Of a stretch of DNA of 64,000 nt, positions 34,866 to 43,168 are shown in pieces. The position numbers and the translations under genes are program-made. Origin of the DNA: JBNKHG01 sp050290225 (GTDB taxonomy: Bacteria > Pseudomonadota > Gammaproteobacteria > Pseudomonadales > Cellvibrionaceae); the NCBI GenBank assembly GCA_050290225.1, contig JBNKHG010000030.1:54299-118298 (forward strand), given 5' to 3'. The notes under the pieces are model-generated. The model saw nothing but the letters and a program-made list of their open reading frames with translations, ran no database searches and was not told the DNA's origin. The first letter of the stretch is position 1. Every line of letters begins with the position of its first letter.

Positions 34866-36200
34866 ATGATAGAAGCGCTAGTTGGGTTTTATTCAAGGAG
34901 TTCTGCTCAGCCGGTGGGGCAGTCACCGAGTGAGGAAGTTGCTCGCCACCTACGCAATAAGAAGTGGGCTGTATTTTTATCGATTACGTTTGGATATGGC
35001 TTTTACTATGTTTGCCGTTTAAGTTTCAGTGTCGCTAAAAAGACCATGGCGGATGAAGGCATTTTTGATGCGTCTCAGATGGGGATTATTGGCTCAGCCC
35101 TCTTTTTTGCCTATGCCGTTGGAAAGCTCACTAACGGTGTACTAGCGGACAGGGTAAATGTCAGGAAATTCATGGCGACCGGTTTGTTACTGTCAGCAAT
35201 TGCCAATCTTTTATTAGGCATGACTACCAATTTTCTGTTTTTCTTTGTCCTATGGGGTTTAAACGGCTGGTTCCAGTCGTTCGGTGCTCCCTCAAGTGTG
35301 GTGTCAATCTCACATTGGTTCGGGGGAAAGGAAAGGGGAACCTTCTATGGGATGTGGAGTTCAAGCCACAACATTGGCGAAGCTATCACTTTTATAGCCA
35401 TTGCCGTTGTAGTGAGTAGCTACAGCTGGAGGTTGGGTTTCCAGGTGGCTGGTTTGCTCGCCGTGGTGATGAGTTTTGTTATCTGGAAATTCTTATTTGA
35501 GCGTCCTGAAGTTTACGGACTCCCTCCCGTGATTCATGAGGAGAGTCCAGAGTGCGCGAATAAATCCGTCGGTGAGAAGCAGTGGGAAGTTGTTAGAAAT
35601 CCTGCGGTGTGGATATTGGCCTTATCCAGTGCCTTTTTTTATGTCACCCGTTACGCCGTCAATAGTTGGGGAATATTTTTTCTGGAGGCTGAAAAAGGGT
35701 ATACAACGGTAGAGGCCAGTTCGATTGTTTCGATTAATGCAATTCTGGGGATTTTAGGTACCTTTTTCTCAGGAATACTTTCAGATAAGTTCTTCCATGG
35801 TAGGCGTAATGTACCTGCATTGATCTTTGGCGTTCTATACGCAGTATCAATTGCCTGGTTTGTATTGGGGCCGTCTGATCCGGTGTTGGACGGCCTGAGT
35901 ATGGCATTATTTGGTCTTTCTCTTGGGGTCCTTTTGGTTTATCTCGGTGGTCTAATGGCGGTTGATATATGCTCCAAAGATGCGTCTGGAACGGCCCTTG
36001 GTATTGTGGGTGTGGCGAGTTATATGGGGGCCGCACTTCAGGACATCGTCAGCGGCTATCTCATTGACAATGGAAAGACGATGGTAGAGGGAGCAGGTGC
36101 TTACAACTTCGAAGCCGCAGCCTATCTGTGGATAGGGTCTGCCTGTGTTTCTTTGGTGCTTGCTGCTCTTGTGTGGAATGTAAAGTCCAAGGATGGGTAG
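34866..36200 (+). CDS. Sugar-phosphate / glycerol-3-phosphate antiporter, OPA family of MFS
   Basis: 444 residues with about twelve hydrophobic segments and a central cytoplasmic loop (residues 220-240). The early FYYVCRLSFSVAKKTM is the OPA signature of GlpT/UhpT, with the phosphate-binding arginine in CRLSF; a second arginine-bearing segment is FYVTRYAVNSWGIFF (about residue 260). These carriers exchange an organic phosphate for inorganic phosphate. Its place between an alkaline phosphatase and galE/galT suggests import of galactose-phosphate or glycerol-phosphate released outside. Substrate cannot be read from sequence. Confidence 0.92.
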   Translation: MIEALVGFYSRSSAQPVGQSPSEEVARHLRNKKWAVFLSITFGYGFYYVCRLSFSVAKKTMADEGIFDASQMGIIGSALFFAYAVGKLTNGVLADRVNVRKFMATGLLLSAIANLLLGMTTNFLFFFVLWGLNGWFQSFGAPSSVVSISHWFGGKERGTFYGMWSSSHNIGEAITFIAIAVVVSSYSWRLGFQVAGLLAVVMSFVIWKFLFERPEVYGLPPVIHEESPECANKSVGEKQWEVVRNPAVWILALSSAFFYVTRYAVNSWGIFFLEAEKGYTTVEASSIVSINAILGILGTFFSGILSDKFFHGRRNVPALIFGVLYAVSIAWFVLGPSDPVLDGLSMALFGLSLGVLLVYLGGLMAVDICSKDASGTALGIVGVASYMGAALQDIVSGYLIDNGKTMVEGAGAYNFEAAAYLWIGSACVSLVLAALVWNVKSKDG

Positions 36201-36297
36201 TCCGAGTTCGCCCGAGATGTCCGCAAAGCGAATGTTCTACTAACGAATTTTTGCAAGCAACCTTAACGTAAGCAATGGACTCAATTTAATAAAACAC

Positions 36298-36915
36298 ATG
36301 AAAAATATAATATTTGATCTTGGTGCTGTGTTGGTTGAATGGGACCCTATCAAGATCATAAAGGATTATACATCTGATATTGAGCTTCAAAGGATTCTGT
36401 TTGAGAACATCTTCGCGCATCAAGACTGGGCTGATATGGATCTTGGTGTGTTGAGGGAATCGGAAGTGATATGGAGGGTTTCTTTTCGCACCGCTATCGA
36501 TGAAAACTCGATAGAAGATTTTATGCTGTTCACAAAAAACTCCCTGGCCATAATTAAAGAGACGGAGGCGCTCGTTCAAGAGGCATATGACCTCAACTAC
36601 AGGCTTTTTTGTCTCTCGAATATGTCGATTGATACCTACAACCATATCAAGTCGAGGCATGAGTTTTTTAGGTTTTTTGAAGGGAGAGTGATATCTGGAT
36701 TCGAAAAAATGAAAAAGCCGGATTCTAGGATATACCAGCTAATTTCTAATCGATTCGACCTGGATCCAACGCAAACACTTTTCGTCGATGATATGGCTGA
36801 AAACATTCGGGCTGCCAAAGAATTCGGCTTTAACACGATTGAATTTGAACGGTCTGATCGGTGTTATTCAGAAATTCGTAGCATGATTAGAAAACAACCA
36901 CAGCCCCTTGTATAA
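36298..36915 (+). CDS. HAD-superfamily phosphatase, YihX-like
   Basis: 205 residues. HAD motifs: FDLGAVLVEWDP (the nucleophile aspartate at residue 7; the second aspartate is replaced by glycine, as in YihX), CLSNMS, the lysine in KMKKPDSRIYQ, and VDDMAENIRAA. YihX of E. coli hydrolyses alpha-D-glucose-1-phosphate. A hexose-1-phosphate substrate would fit this locus and would give a bypass for Gal-1-P or Glc-1-P. It is A+T rich like its neighbours. Its end overlaps slightly with the open frame upstream of galE. Confidence 0.88.
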   Translation: MKNIIFDLGAVLVEWDPIKIIKDYTSDIELQRILFENIFAHQDWADMDLGVLRESEVIWRVSFRTAIDENSIEDFMLFTKNSLAIIKETEALVQEAYDLNYRLFCLSNMSIDTYNHIKSRHEFFRFFEGRVISGFEKMKKPDSRIYQLISNRFDLDPTQTLFVDDMAENIRAAKEFGFNTIEFERSDRCYSEIRSMIRKQPQPLV

Positions 36916-37012
36916 GACTAGGAATTGTAAAAAGTTGAGTGTTTTTTTATGTGGTAATGAGCCACCCATTATTGGTGTGCATGGTACAGGTATTATTATT
37001 GGAGGTGCTGAA

Positions 37013-38014
37013 GTGGAGCGTGTTTTGGTTATCGGTGGAGCCGGCTATATTGGATCCCATATGGTTAAACTGCTATGTGAAAATCAATATAAAGTCATAA
37101 CATTGGATAATTTGTCGACTGGATATAGAGATGCTGTGGTGGGTGGGGACTTTATTGAAGGTGATTTTGGTGATGCCTATCTACTGGGTGAAATCTTCAA
37201 TGATTTTGAAATCGATGCAGTGATGCATTTTGCATCATCAGCGCAGGTAGGCGAGTCCGTGATTAACCCTGCTAAGTACTACCAAAACAATGTCTCAAAT
37301 ACCCAGTGCCTGTTGGATGCAATGGTTGCTCACGATATTAGATCCTTCATATTTTCCTCAACTGCTGCTGTTTTTGGTAACCCGCAGTGCAGCCTGATCG
37401 ATGAGTCACACGCCAAGAATCCGATAAACCCTTACGGTCGTACCAAATTAATGGTGGAGCAGATGCTCGCTGATTATGACGCTGCGTATGGTATGAAGTC
37501 TGTATGTTTACGCTATTTTAATGCCGCAGGAGCGGATCCCAGTGGATTACTTGGCGAGCGGCACGAGCCTGAAACACACCTTATACCCCTTGTACTTCAA
37601 ACGATGTCTGGTCGTCGCGATACTATTAGTGTGTTTGGTTCTGATTATGAGACGCGTGATGGATCATGTATTCGTGATTATATCCATGTGAACGATTTGT
37701 GTGATGCACATCTATTGGCGCTGGAAGCGATAGCAGGAGGCGCCGATAGTGCAGTATATAATTTGGGTAACGGAAATGGATTCTCTGTGTTTGACGTGAT
37801 CAACACGGCGAGACTGGTCTGTCAACGAGAGATAGAGGTGCGGCATCGAGAGAGGCGTCCTGGAGATCCGGCACGGCTAGTCGCAAATGCAGATCTGGCG
37901 AAAAATAATCTTGGTTGGCAACCTAAGTATTCTAAATTATCTGACATTATTGAGCACGCATGGGGCTGGGAATGTCGGTTAGCTGATAATAGTCTGGTTG
38001 AGGTGTTGAAGTAA
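37013..38014 (+). CDS. galE: UDP-glucose 4-epimerase
   Basis: 333 residues from the GTG at 37013, preceded by GGAGGTG with 5 nt spacing; the longer open frame from 36908 adds 35 residues unlike GalE. The NAD-binding motif GGAGYIGSHMVK, the YGRTK catalytic Tyr/Lys (NPYGRTKLM, about residue 143), and FNAAGADPSG identify it. GalE interconverts UDP-galactose and UDP-glucose. It overlaps galT by one base (TAATG), so the two are translationally coupled. Confidence 0.95.
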   Translation: MERVLVIGGAGYIGSHMVKLLCENQYKVITLDNLSTGYRDAVVGGDFIEGDFGDAYLLGEIFNDFEIDAVMHFASSAQVGESVINPAKYYQNNVSNTQCLLDAMVAHDIRSFIFSSTAAVFGNPQCSLIDESHAKNPINPYGRTKLMVEQMLADYDAAYGMKSVCLRYFNAAGADPSGLLGERHEPETHLIPLVLQTMSGRRDTISVFGSDYETRDGSCIRDYIHVNDLCDAHLLALEAIAGGADSAVYNLGNGNGFSVFDVINTARLVCQREIEVRHRERRPGDPARLVANADLAKNNLGWQPKYSKLSDIIEHAWGWECRLADNSLVEVLK

Positions 38015-39087
38015 TGAATGGATTCAATATTGTTGAGCATCCACATCGCAGATTCAATATATTAACCGGCGAATGGATCTTGGTGTCCCCTCATCGAGGA
38101 AAGCGCCCATGGCAAGGGCAGGTAGAAGCTATTCCGCAGGATAATAGACCTGCCTACGATGAAACGTGCTATTTATGCCCTGGGAATAAACGTGCAGGGG
38201 GGGTAAAAAATACCGAGTACAGAAATACATTTGTGTTTACCAATGATTTTTCTGCATTGCTCAATGACACCCCTATAGGGAAGTATGAGCAAGGTGAGCT
38301 ACTAATGGCGCAGGCGGAACAAGGTGTTTGTAGAGTCATATGTTTTTCACCCCGTCACGATTTAACCATAGCAGAAATGGGGGTTGAGGGTGTTAAAACG
38401 GTTGTTGAACTGTGGACAGATCAATACGCAGAGTTAGGTAGTCTGGATGACATCAACTACGTCCAAATTTTCGAAAACAAAGGCGCAGCAATGGGGTGTA
38501 GCAATCCACACCCGCATGGGCAAATATGGGCGCAGAGAAGTATTCCCAGTGAACCGGCGCAAGAGTTAGTCCAAATGAAGAGCCATTACAAGAGGAAAAA
38601 ACGTTCTTTGTTGATGGACTATTTGAAATTGGAGTTGAAAGAAGAAAAAAGAATTGTTTGTAGAAATGAAAGTTTTGTGGCTCTAGTGCCTTTTTGGGCG
38701 ACTTGGCCATTCGAGATCTTGATTTTGCCTTGCCGTCACGTAACAAGCCTGCTCGAAATGACCGATATCGAGAAAGCAGATTTGGCTGATATTATCAGCC
38801 AAATGACTATACGTTATGATAATTTGTTTAAAATATCATTCCCGTACTCGGCGGGATTACATCAGGCACCCACGGATGGTGAGGAGCACCCTGAGTGGGA
38901 TTTTCATATGCATTTTTATCCCCCCTTATTAAGGTCGGCAACGGTGAAGAAGTTTATGGTGGGGTATGAAATGCTTGGTGGCCCTCAACGAGACATCACC
39001 GCTGAGACTAGTGCTGCATTATTGAGAGACCTATCCAGTACTCATTACAAATACGAATCAGAGTATGACGAGGTTGAGTATGGCTAA
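38014..39087 (+). CDS. galT: Galactose-1-phosphate uridylyltransferase
   Basis: 357 residues. The nucleophilic histidine is in GCSNPHPHGQIWA (HPH, about residue 167), the zinc cysteines lie in CYLCPGNKR near residue 50, and the second domain shows WDFHMHFYPPLLRS near residue 305. GalT exchanges UMP between UDP-glucose and galactose-1-phosphate. It starts inside the galE stop codon. With galE it forms a complete Leloir core even though the galK upstream is broken. Confidence 0.96.
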   Translation: MNGFNIVEHPHRRFNILTGEWILVSPHRGKRPWQGQVEAIPQDNRPAYDETCYLCPGNKRAGGVKNTEYRNTFVFTNDFSALLNDTPIGKYEQGELLMAQAEQGVCRVICFSPRHDLTIAEMGVEGVKTVVELWTDQYAELGSLDDINYVQIFENKGAAMGCSNPHPHGQIWAQRSIPSEPAQELVQMKSHYKRKKRSLLMDYLKLELKEEKRIVCRNESFVALVPFWATWPFEILILPCRHVTSLLEMTDIEKADLADIISQMTIRYDNLFKISFPYSAGLHQAPTDGEEHPEWDFHMHFYPPLLRSATVKKFMVGYEMLGGPQRDITAETSAALLRDLSSTHYKYESEYDEVEYG

Positions 39088-39141
39088 CAATAGAGTACTT
39101 TGCATGTGCCATAGATATCACTAGTAAGGTAAAAGACGATC

Positions 39142-39804
39142 GTGAATGTTCTTATTTTGGGCGGTACCAAAGGGCTAGGTCAATCCCTGGCCGAACAGTG
39201 TAGGCAGCGCAACTGGACCACAATCGTGGTTGGAAGCTCAGTTTTATCGGACGAGTGTGATCAGGAAGTCCGCATGAGAGCAGATTTGTCAGATATTAAC
39301 AGTGTCCACGAACTGATCGAAGAATTAGAGTCGGTTAAGCGTATTGACGTCTTCATCTGGTGTGCAGGCAAAATTGCCAGAGGCCTACTGGAAGAGCAGT
39401 GTGAACAAGAGGTGCTTTCTGTTATTGACGTGAATTTTCGCAATGCATTGCCGTTAATTCAATATGTTTGGCGGCGTATGCAGGATTCTGAGCACTCATC
39501 ACGCTTTGTGACTATTGCATCTTCGTCGGGTATAAAGGCAAGAAAAAGTGAGGCTGTTTATGTGGCGTCAAAATTTGCGCAAGTTGGACTCACGCGAAGC
39601 TTGTCTCTGGAGGCCAGAAGTGAGCAGCAAAAAGTATTGCTTGTGTTGCCTGGGGGGATGCAAACACCATTCTGGAATAATTTCCCTAACAGTCAAATTA
39701 GTGAGTTTTTGGATCCCGACCTTGTGGCAAACAAAATTCTGCGAACTCTTGAGGATCAGTCTGAACCGTTCCTCGAACTGGAAATACCGCGAGGAAGCCT
39801 GTAA
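39142..39804 (+). CDS. Short-chain dehydrogenase/reductase
   Basis: 220 residues from the GTG at 39142. Cofactor loop GGTKGLGQSLAE, the catalytic serine in IASSSGIKAR and Tyr-x3-Lys in YVASKFA (about 141-145) are present. SDR enzymes act on sugars, polyols and many other alcohols; the substrate cannot be assigned. It is 54 nt behind galT and shares the A+T-rich composition, so it likely belongs to the locus. It may be the last gene. Confidence 0.85.
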   Translation: MNVLILGGTKGLGQSLAEQCRQRNWTTIVVGSSVLSDECDQEVRMRADLSDINSVHELIEELESVKRIDVFIWCAGKIARGLLEEQCEQEVLSVIDVNFRNALPLIQYVWRRMQDSEHSSRFVTIASSSGIKARKSEAVYVASKFAQVGLTRSLSLEARSEQQKVLLVLPGGMQTPFWNNFPNSQISEFLDPDLVANKILRTLEDQSEPFLELEIPRGSL

Positions 39805-39994
39805 ATACTGACTGTTACTGTAATGGAAACGATAACGGAAGACGTCATAACAAACTTAAATACGAGAGCAGTGTCCAATATTCCCCACCCGAGTTGAAAA
39901 TGGATTCTTGTTGGCCTTGGCGGCAAAATTTGCTTAAATATGCGGCGATGCGTTACTAGGGACGTTCCAGCTACTCTGGATTAGGAAGACCGCC

Positions 39995-41935
39995 ATGCCT
40001 TACCGCCTAACTTTGTTTCTATTCTCAGCTTTCCTTTTTCTCTCTACCTCTGTCGCTGCCAAGGAGACCTTGCTCTCAAGCCCACTGGCGAAGGCATTTG
40101 GTCGTCAACCTAGGCTCAAGAGTGTGCGCCTGTCTCCTGACGGCACCAAAGTGTCGTTTATCAGAACCACGCACGAGGGAAATACAGTAGTCTTTGTGCT
40201 TGATCTGGAGACGAGCAAGTCGAATCCGATTTTGACTAATCGCATAGACGACTACGACTATTCCAACTGCGACTGGGCCAATAACACTCGCCTGCTTTGT
40301 ACGGCACTGCTGCAGGAAGCATTCAAGGGAACCTATGTTCCCATGACCAGGATTGTTGGGGTTAACGCTGACGGTACTGAGGTTAAACAGCTGCTGAAAC
40401 GAGAAGTGAGTGGCTGGTCGCAATTTCAGTCGGAGATTGTGGATTGGCTGACGGATGATCCTGAGAACGTGCTGATTCAGCTGTCGGAGGGTGACGGAAC
40501 CAGTGTGCAGAAGCTTGACGTTTATTCGGGGTTTTCGGCACGGGTTGGGCGCCGGCATAAACAGATCTGGGATTGGTTTTCAGATGGGCAGGGTAAGCTG
40601 CGTTTGTATACAAGAATTGATGGAGCTGAATTCCGTTGGTACGCTTCTGATACAGAAGGTAAACACTGGCAGGTCATTAAGTCCCACGAAACCGCTGATG
40701 GGTACCCCAGCTTCAGTCCTGTCGGTTTTGGAGAGGATACCAACAAACTCTATTATTTTGATAACTACAAGGGACGTACTGGCCTGTTTGTTATGGACCT
40801 GTCAGCAATGCCACCTGAAACCAATAGGGTCTATACCCGTGAAGACGTTGATATGGGAGATGTGTATCAACTCGGTAAAAATCAGCGAGTTGTTGGGGTC
40901 TCCTATTATCTCGATCATGGCTATGACTATTTTTTTGACGAGACGCTGGAAAGTCTGCACGTGGTGTTGGGTCAATATTTTGCAGGTAAGTCAGTTGCCA
41001 TTGTCGACGAGGACTGGCAAAAACAGCGGTATATTATCTATGTTGGCAGTGATACCGATGCGGGTGCGTACTATGTATACGATATTCCGAAAAAGAAATT
41101 GCGGACGCTGGCGCGCTTATTCCCCAGTGTCGATGAGCTAAGTCTCTCCCCCATGCGGACGGTGCGTTATCCGGCGAAGGATCTGGTAGGTATACCCGGT
41201 TATCTAACATTGCCTGCAACCGGTTCGGCGCCTTACCCGACCGTTATTTTACCCCACGGTGGGCCCTCCAGTCGTGATATCAAGCAGTTTGATTTCTTGG
41301 TGCAATATCTGGCAGCAAAGGGTTATGCTGTGCTGCAAAGTAATTATCGTGGTTCTTCAGGTTTCGGTACGCAATGGCACGGTGACGGCGCCTTTAAAGG
41401 TTGGCGACAAGCAGTGAGCGATATTATCGATGGCGCTGATTACCTGATAGAGGAAGGCATCGCCCAAAAAGACAGTGTGTGTATCGTTGGCTGGAGCTAC
41501 GGTGGCTATGCTTCGTTGATGAGTGCGATAGAGGCGCCTGGGAAATTCAAGTGTGTTGGCAGTATTGCGGGTGTCACAGACCCAAAGGATTTACGCAATT
41601 TTCAGATGGGCTTTGTGGGCGGTGCCGCTTCTCGCGAATTTATTGGCACAGACGATGAGGTATTGATACAGGGCTCGCCACTAAAGCGGGTAAATGAAAT
41701 TCAAGCACCCGTGTTTTTGGTTCATCCCTATAAAGATTCTAACGTACCCTTTCGACAAACGAAGAGGTTGGCCAAGGCATTAAAAAAAGCCAAGGTAGAC
41801 AGCGAATTTATTCAATACAAACATGCTCAACACAGTATTCGCCCAGAGCGTTACCGTATCGATATGCTGACCCGTTTGGGCCAGTTTCTGGATAAGCACA
41901 TTGGTCCGCAGTCTGTCTCTTTAAGCAGTAACTGA
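39995..41935 (+). CDS. S9-family prolyl oligopeptidase / acylaminoacyl peptidase
   Basis: 646 residues. A signal peptide ends near STSVAAKE. An N-terminal beta-propeller (about 30-390) precedes the alpha/beta-hydrolase domain, with serine in CIVGWSYGGYASLM (about residue 505), aspartate in HPYKDSNVPF and histidine in YKHAQHSIRPE. Secreted S9 peptidases trim oligopeptides and are common in Cellvibrionales. It is separated from the SDR gene by about 190 nt and its composition returns towards that of the core, so it is probably not part of the galactose locus. Confidence 0.92.
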   Translation: MPYRLTLFLFSAFLFLSTSVAAKETLLSSPLAKAFGRQPRLKSVRLSPDGTKVSFIRTTHEGNTVVFVLDLETSKSNPILTNRIDDYDYSNCDWANNTRLLCTALLQEAFKGTYVPMTRIVGVNADGTEVKQLLKREVSGWSQFQSEIVDWLTDDPENVLIQLSEGDGTSVQKLDVYSGFSARVGRRHKQIWDWFSDGQGKLRLYTRIDGAEFRWYASDTEGKHWQVIKSHETADGYPSFSPVGFGEDTNKLYYFDNYKGRTGLFVMDLSAMPPETNRVYTREDVDMGDVYQLGKNQRVVGVSYYLDHGYDYFFDETLESLHVVLGQYFAGKSVAIVDEDWQKQRYIIYVGSDTDAGAYYVYDIPKKKLRTLARLFPSVDELSLSPMRTVRYPAKDLVGIPGYLTLPATGSAPYPTVILPHGGPSSRDIKQFDFLVQYLAAKGYAVLQSNYRGSSGFGTQWHGDGAFKGWRQAVSDIIDGADYLIEEGIAQKDSVCIVGWSYGGYASLMSAIEAPGKFKCVGSIAGVTDPKDLRNFQMGFVGGAASREFIGTDDEVLIQGSPLKRVNEIQAPVFLVHPYKDSNVPFRQTKRLAKALKKAKVDSEFIQYKHAQHSIRPERYRIDMLTRLGQFLDKHIGPQSVSLSSN

Positions 41936-42260
41936 CTGGTAAATGAGGGGGTATCTTCCTGAGAGAAGAATCGGGGCAGACCACGATTTTATAACGTACT
42001 CCAGGATAGAGACGGCAATCCAATTTTCCTTATTTCATTTGTTTATATCTAAAATTGCGTTTATTGGATAATAAGCACTCTTATAAAACGCTGCGCCGCT
42101 GCACTCGATTCGCCCGAAAGCACCAAACGCCAATGGAAGGCCGGCGTGCTATCTTTAAGGGGATACCGTTTATTGTTTATCATTCGAACGTGGGCGACAC
42201 TCTTTTGATGATGGGTGGGTAGCAAACGTATTGGATACTGAATCAGCAAGGTTAACGAAA
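41936..42260 (+). other. Gene-free stretch
   Basis: 325 bp without a supported gene, hairpin terminator or recognisable operator. Presumably it holds the end of the S9 transcript and the promoter of the next gene. Confidence 0.5.
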
Positions 42261-43052
42261 ATGTCATCCAAGAAGGGGGCGGATGTGCCGAAAGGTACCG
42301 CCGGCGGAAATCAACAGGAAAGGCCGGGGGACGCTATGGATGCCGGCACTCCGTTGGCCGCCAGTATCCAGGATGAGCATTTCGAACTTTTCTGCCTGGT
42401 GATGGAGCGGGGGTTTGCCCTGCATACCGGCTCGTCCAATCACCTGGTGGTCAATTACCAGCTCAGCGAAACCAGCCGTTCACGCCACCTGCCCAAGATT
42501 CATCCCTATGGCGGCGCCAGTTACCGGATTCCGGAGCGCTGGCTGGAACCCAGCGACCTCTATTTGTATTTCTCGCCCCTGGATGATGCGGATATTCCGC
42601 AGTTGGCCCATTACGACGCCGGTACAGGCACCTTTACACCCGTTGATCTCGAATCGCAAACCCGTACCCATTTGCTGCATCAGCCCACCCATCTGCCTGT
42701 GGCCAAGCTGGCCTCGTTAAAAGGCCTGCACTACATCAAAGACATTGTCTGCATTCAATTGTACGAATTGAATTTCGAGAGGATGTTCCAGGCCGATGCT
42801 TTTGTGGCAGACCATATTCGTAGCGCGTTGACGGAAAAGATTCAGGAGTTTGTGACGTTTTCCCACACCTGGTCGCAGACGTCGCGCTATGAACAGGCGG
42901 CCCTGGACTGCCTTGAATCTGCGTCTGAGAGCGACGCGGTTGCCCAGGCGTCGCGCAACGAGCAGGTGGCGCTGGATTGTCTTAGAAATTACCGGCCCGG
43001 TGGAACAAGAGCCAAGCGTCGCAAGCGAGTGCCGCCGGGGCGCTCCCGTTAA
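42261..43052 (+). CDS. Unrecognised protein with a short internal duplication
   Basis: 263 residues from the ATG at 42261; an in-frame TTG at 42231 is a weaker candidate. No signal peptide or membrane helix. A central region of about 150 residues (DEHFELFCLVMERGFALH to HIRSALTEKIQEF) looks like one folded domain. A C-terminal repeat follows, SRYEQAALDCLESASES then SRNEQVALDCLRNYR, then a basic tail RAKRRKRVPPGRSR. Not recognised. It is convergent with the Omp85 gene. Confidence 0.65.
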   Translation: MSSKKGADVPKGTAGGNQQERPGDAMDAGTPLAASIQDEHFELFCLVMERGFALHTGSSNHLVVNYQLSETSRSRHLPKIHPYGGASYRIPERWLEPSDLYLYFSPLDDADIPQLAHYDAGTGTFTPVDLESQTRTHLLHQPTHLPVAKLASLKGLHYIKDIVCIQLYELNFERMFQADAFVADHIRSALTEKIQEFVTFSHTWSQTSRYEQAALDCLESASESDAVAQASRNEQVALDCLRNYRPGGTRAKRRKRVPPGRSR

Positions 43053-43168
43053 CCCTTCGTTTACCGCGACGAGCGACTTCCTCAAAAAGGCATTGACTGC
43101 CATTCTCCCGTTATCCCGGAGCTTGCCGTTAAGTCTCTTCCTGGATGCATTGGTACGGACATTATCAG

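Noticed and set aside
36908..37012. Longer GalE start at ATG 36908
   Set aside because: The added 35 residues do not resemble GalE, and a strong GGAGGTG site directly precedes the GTG at 37013.
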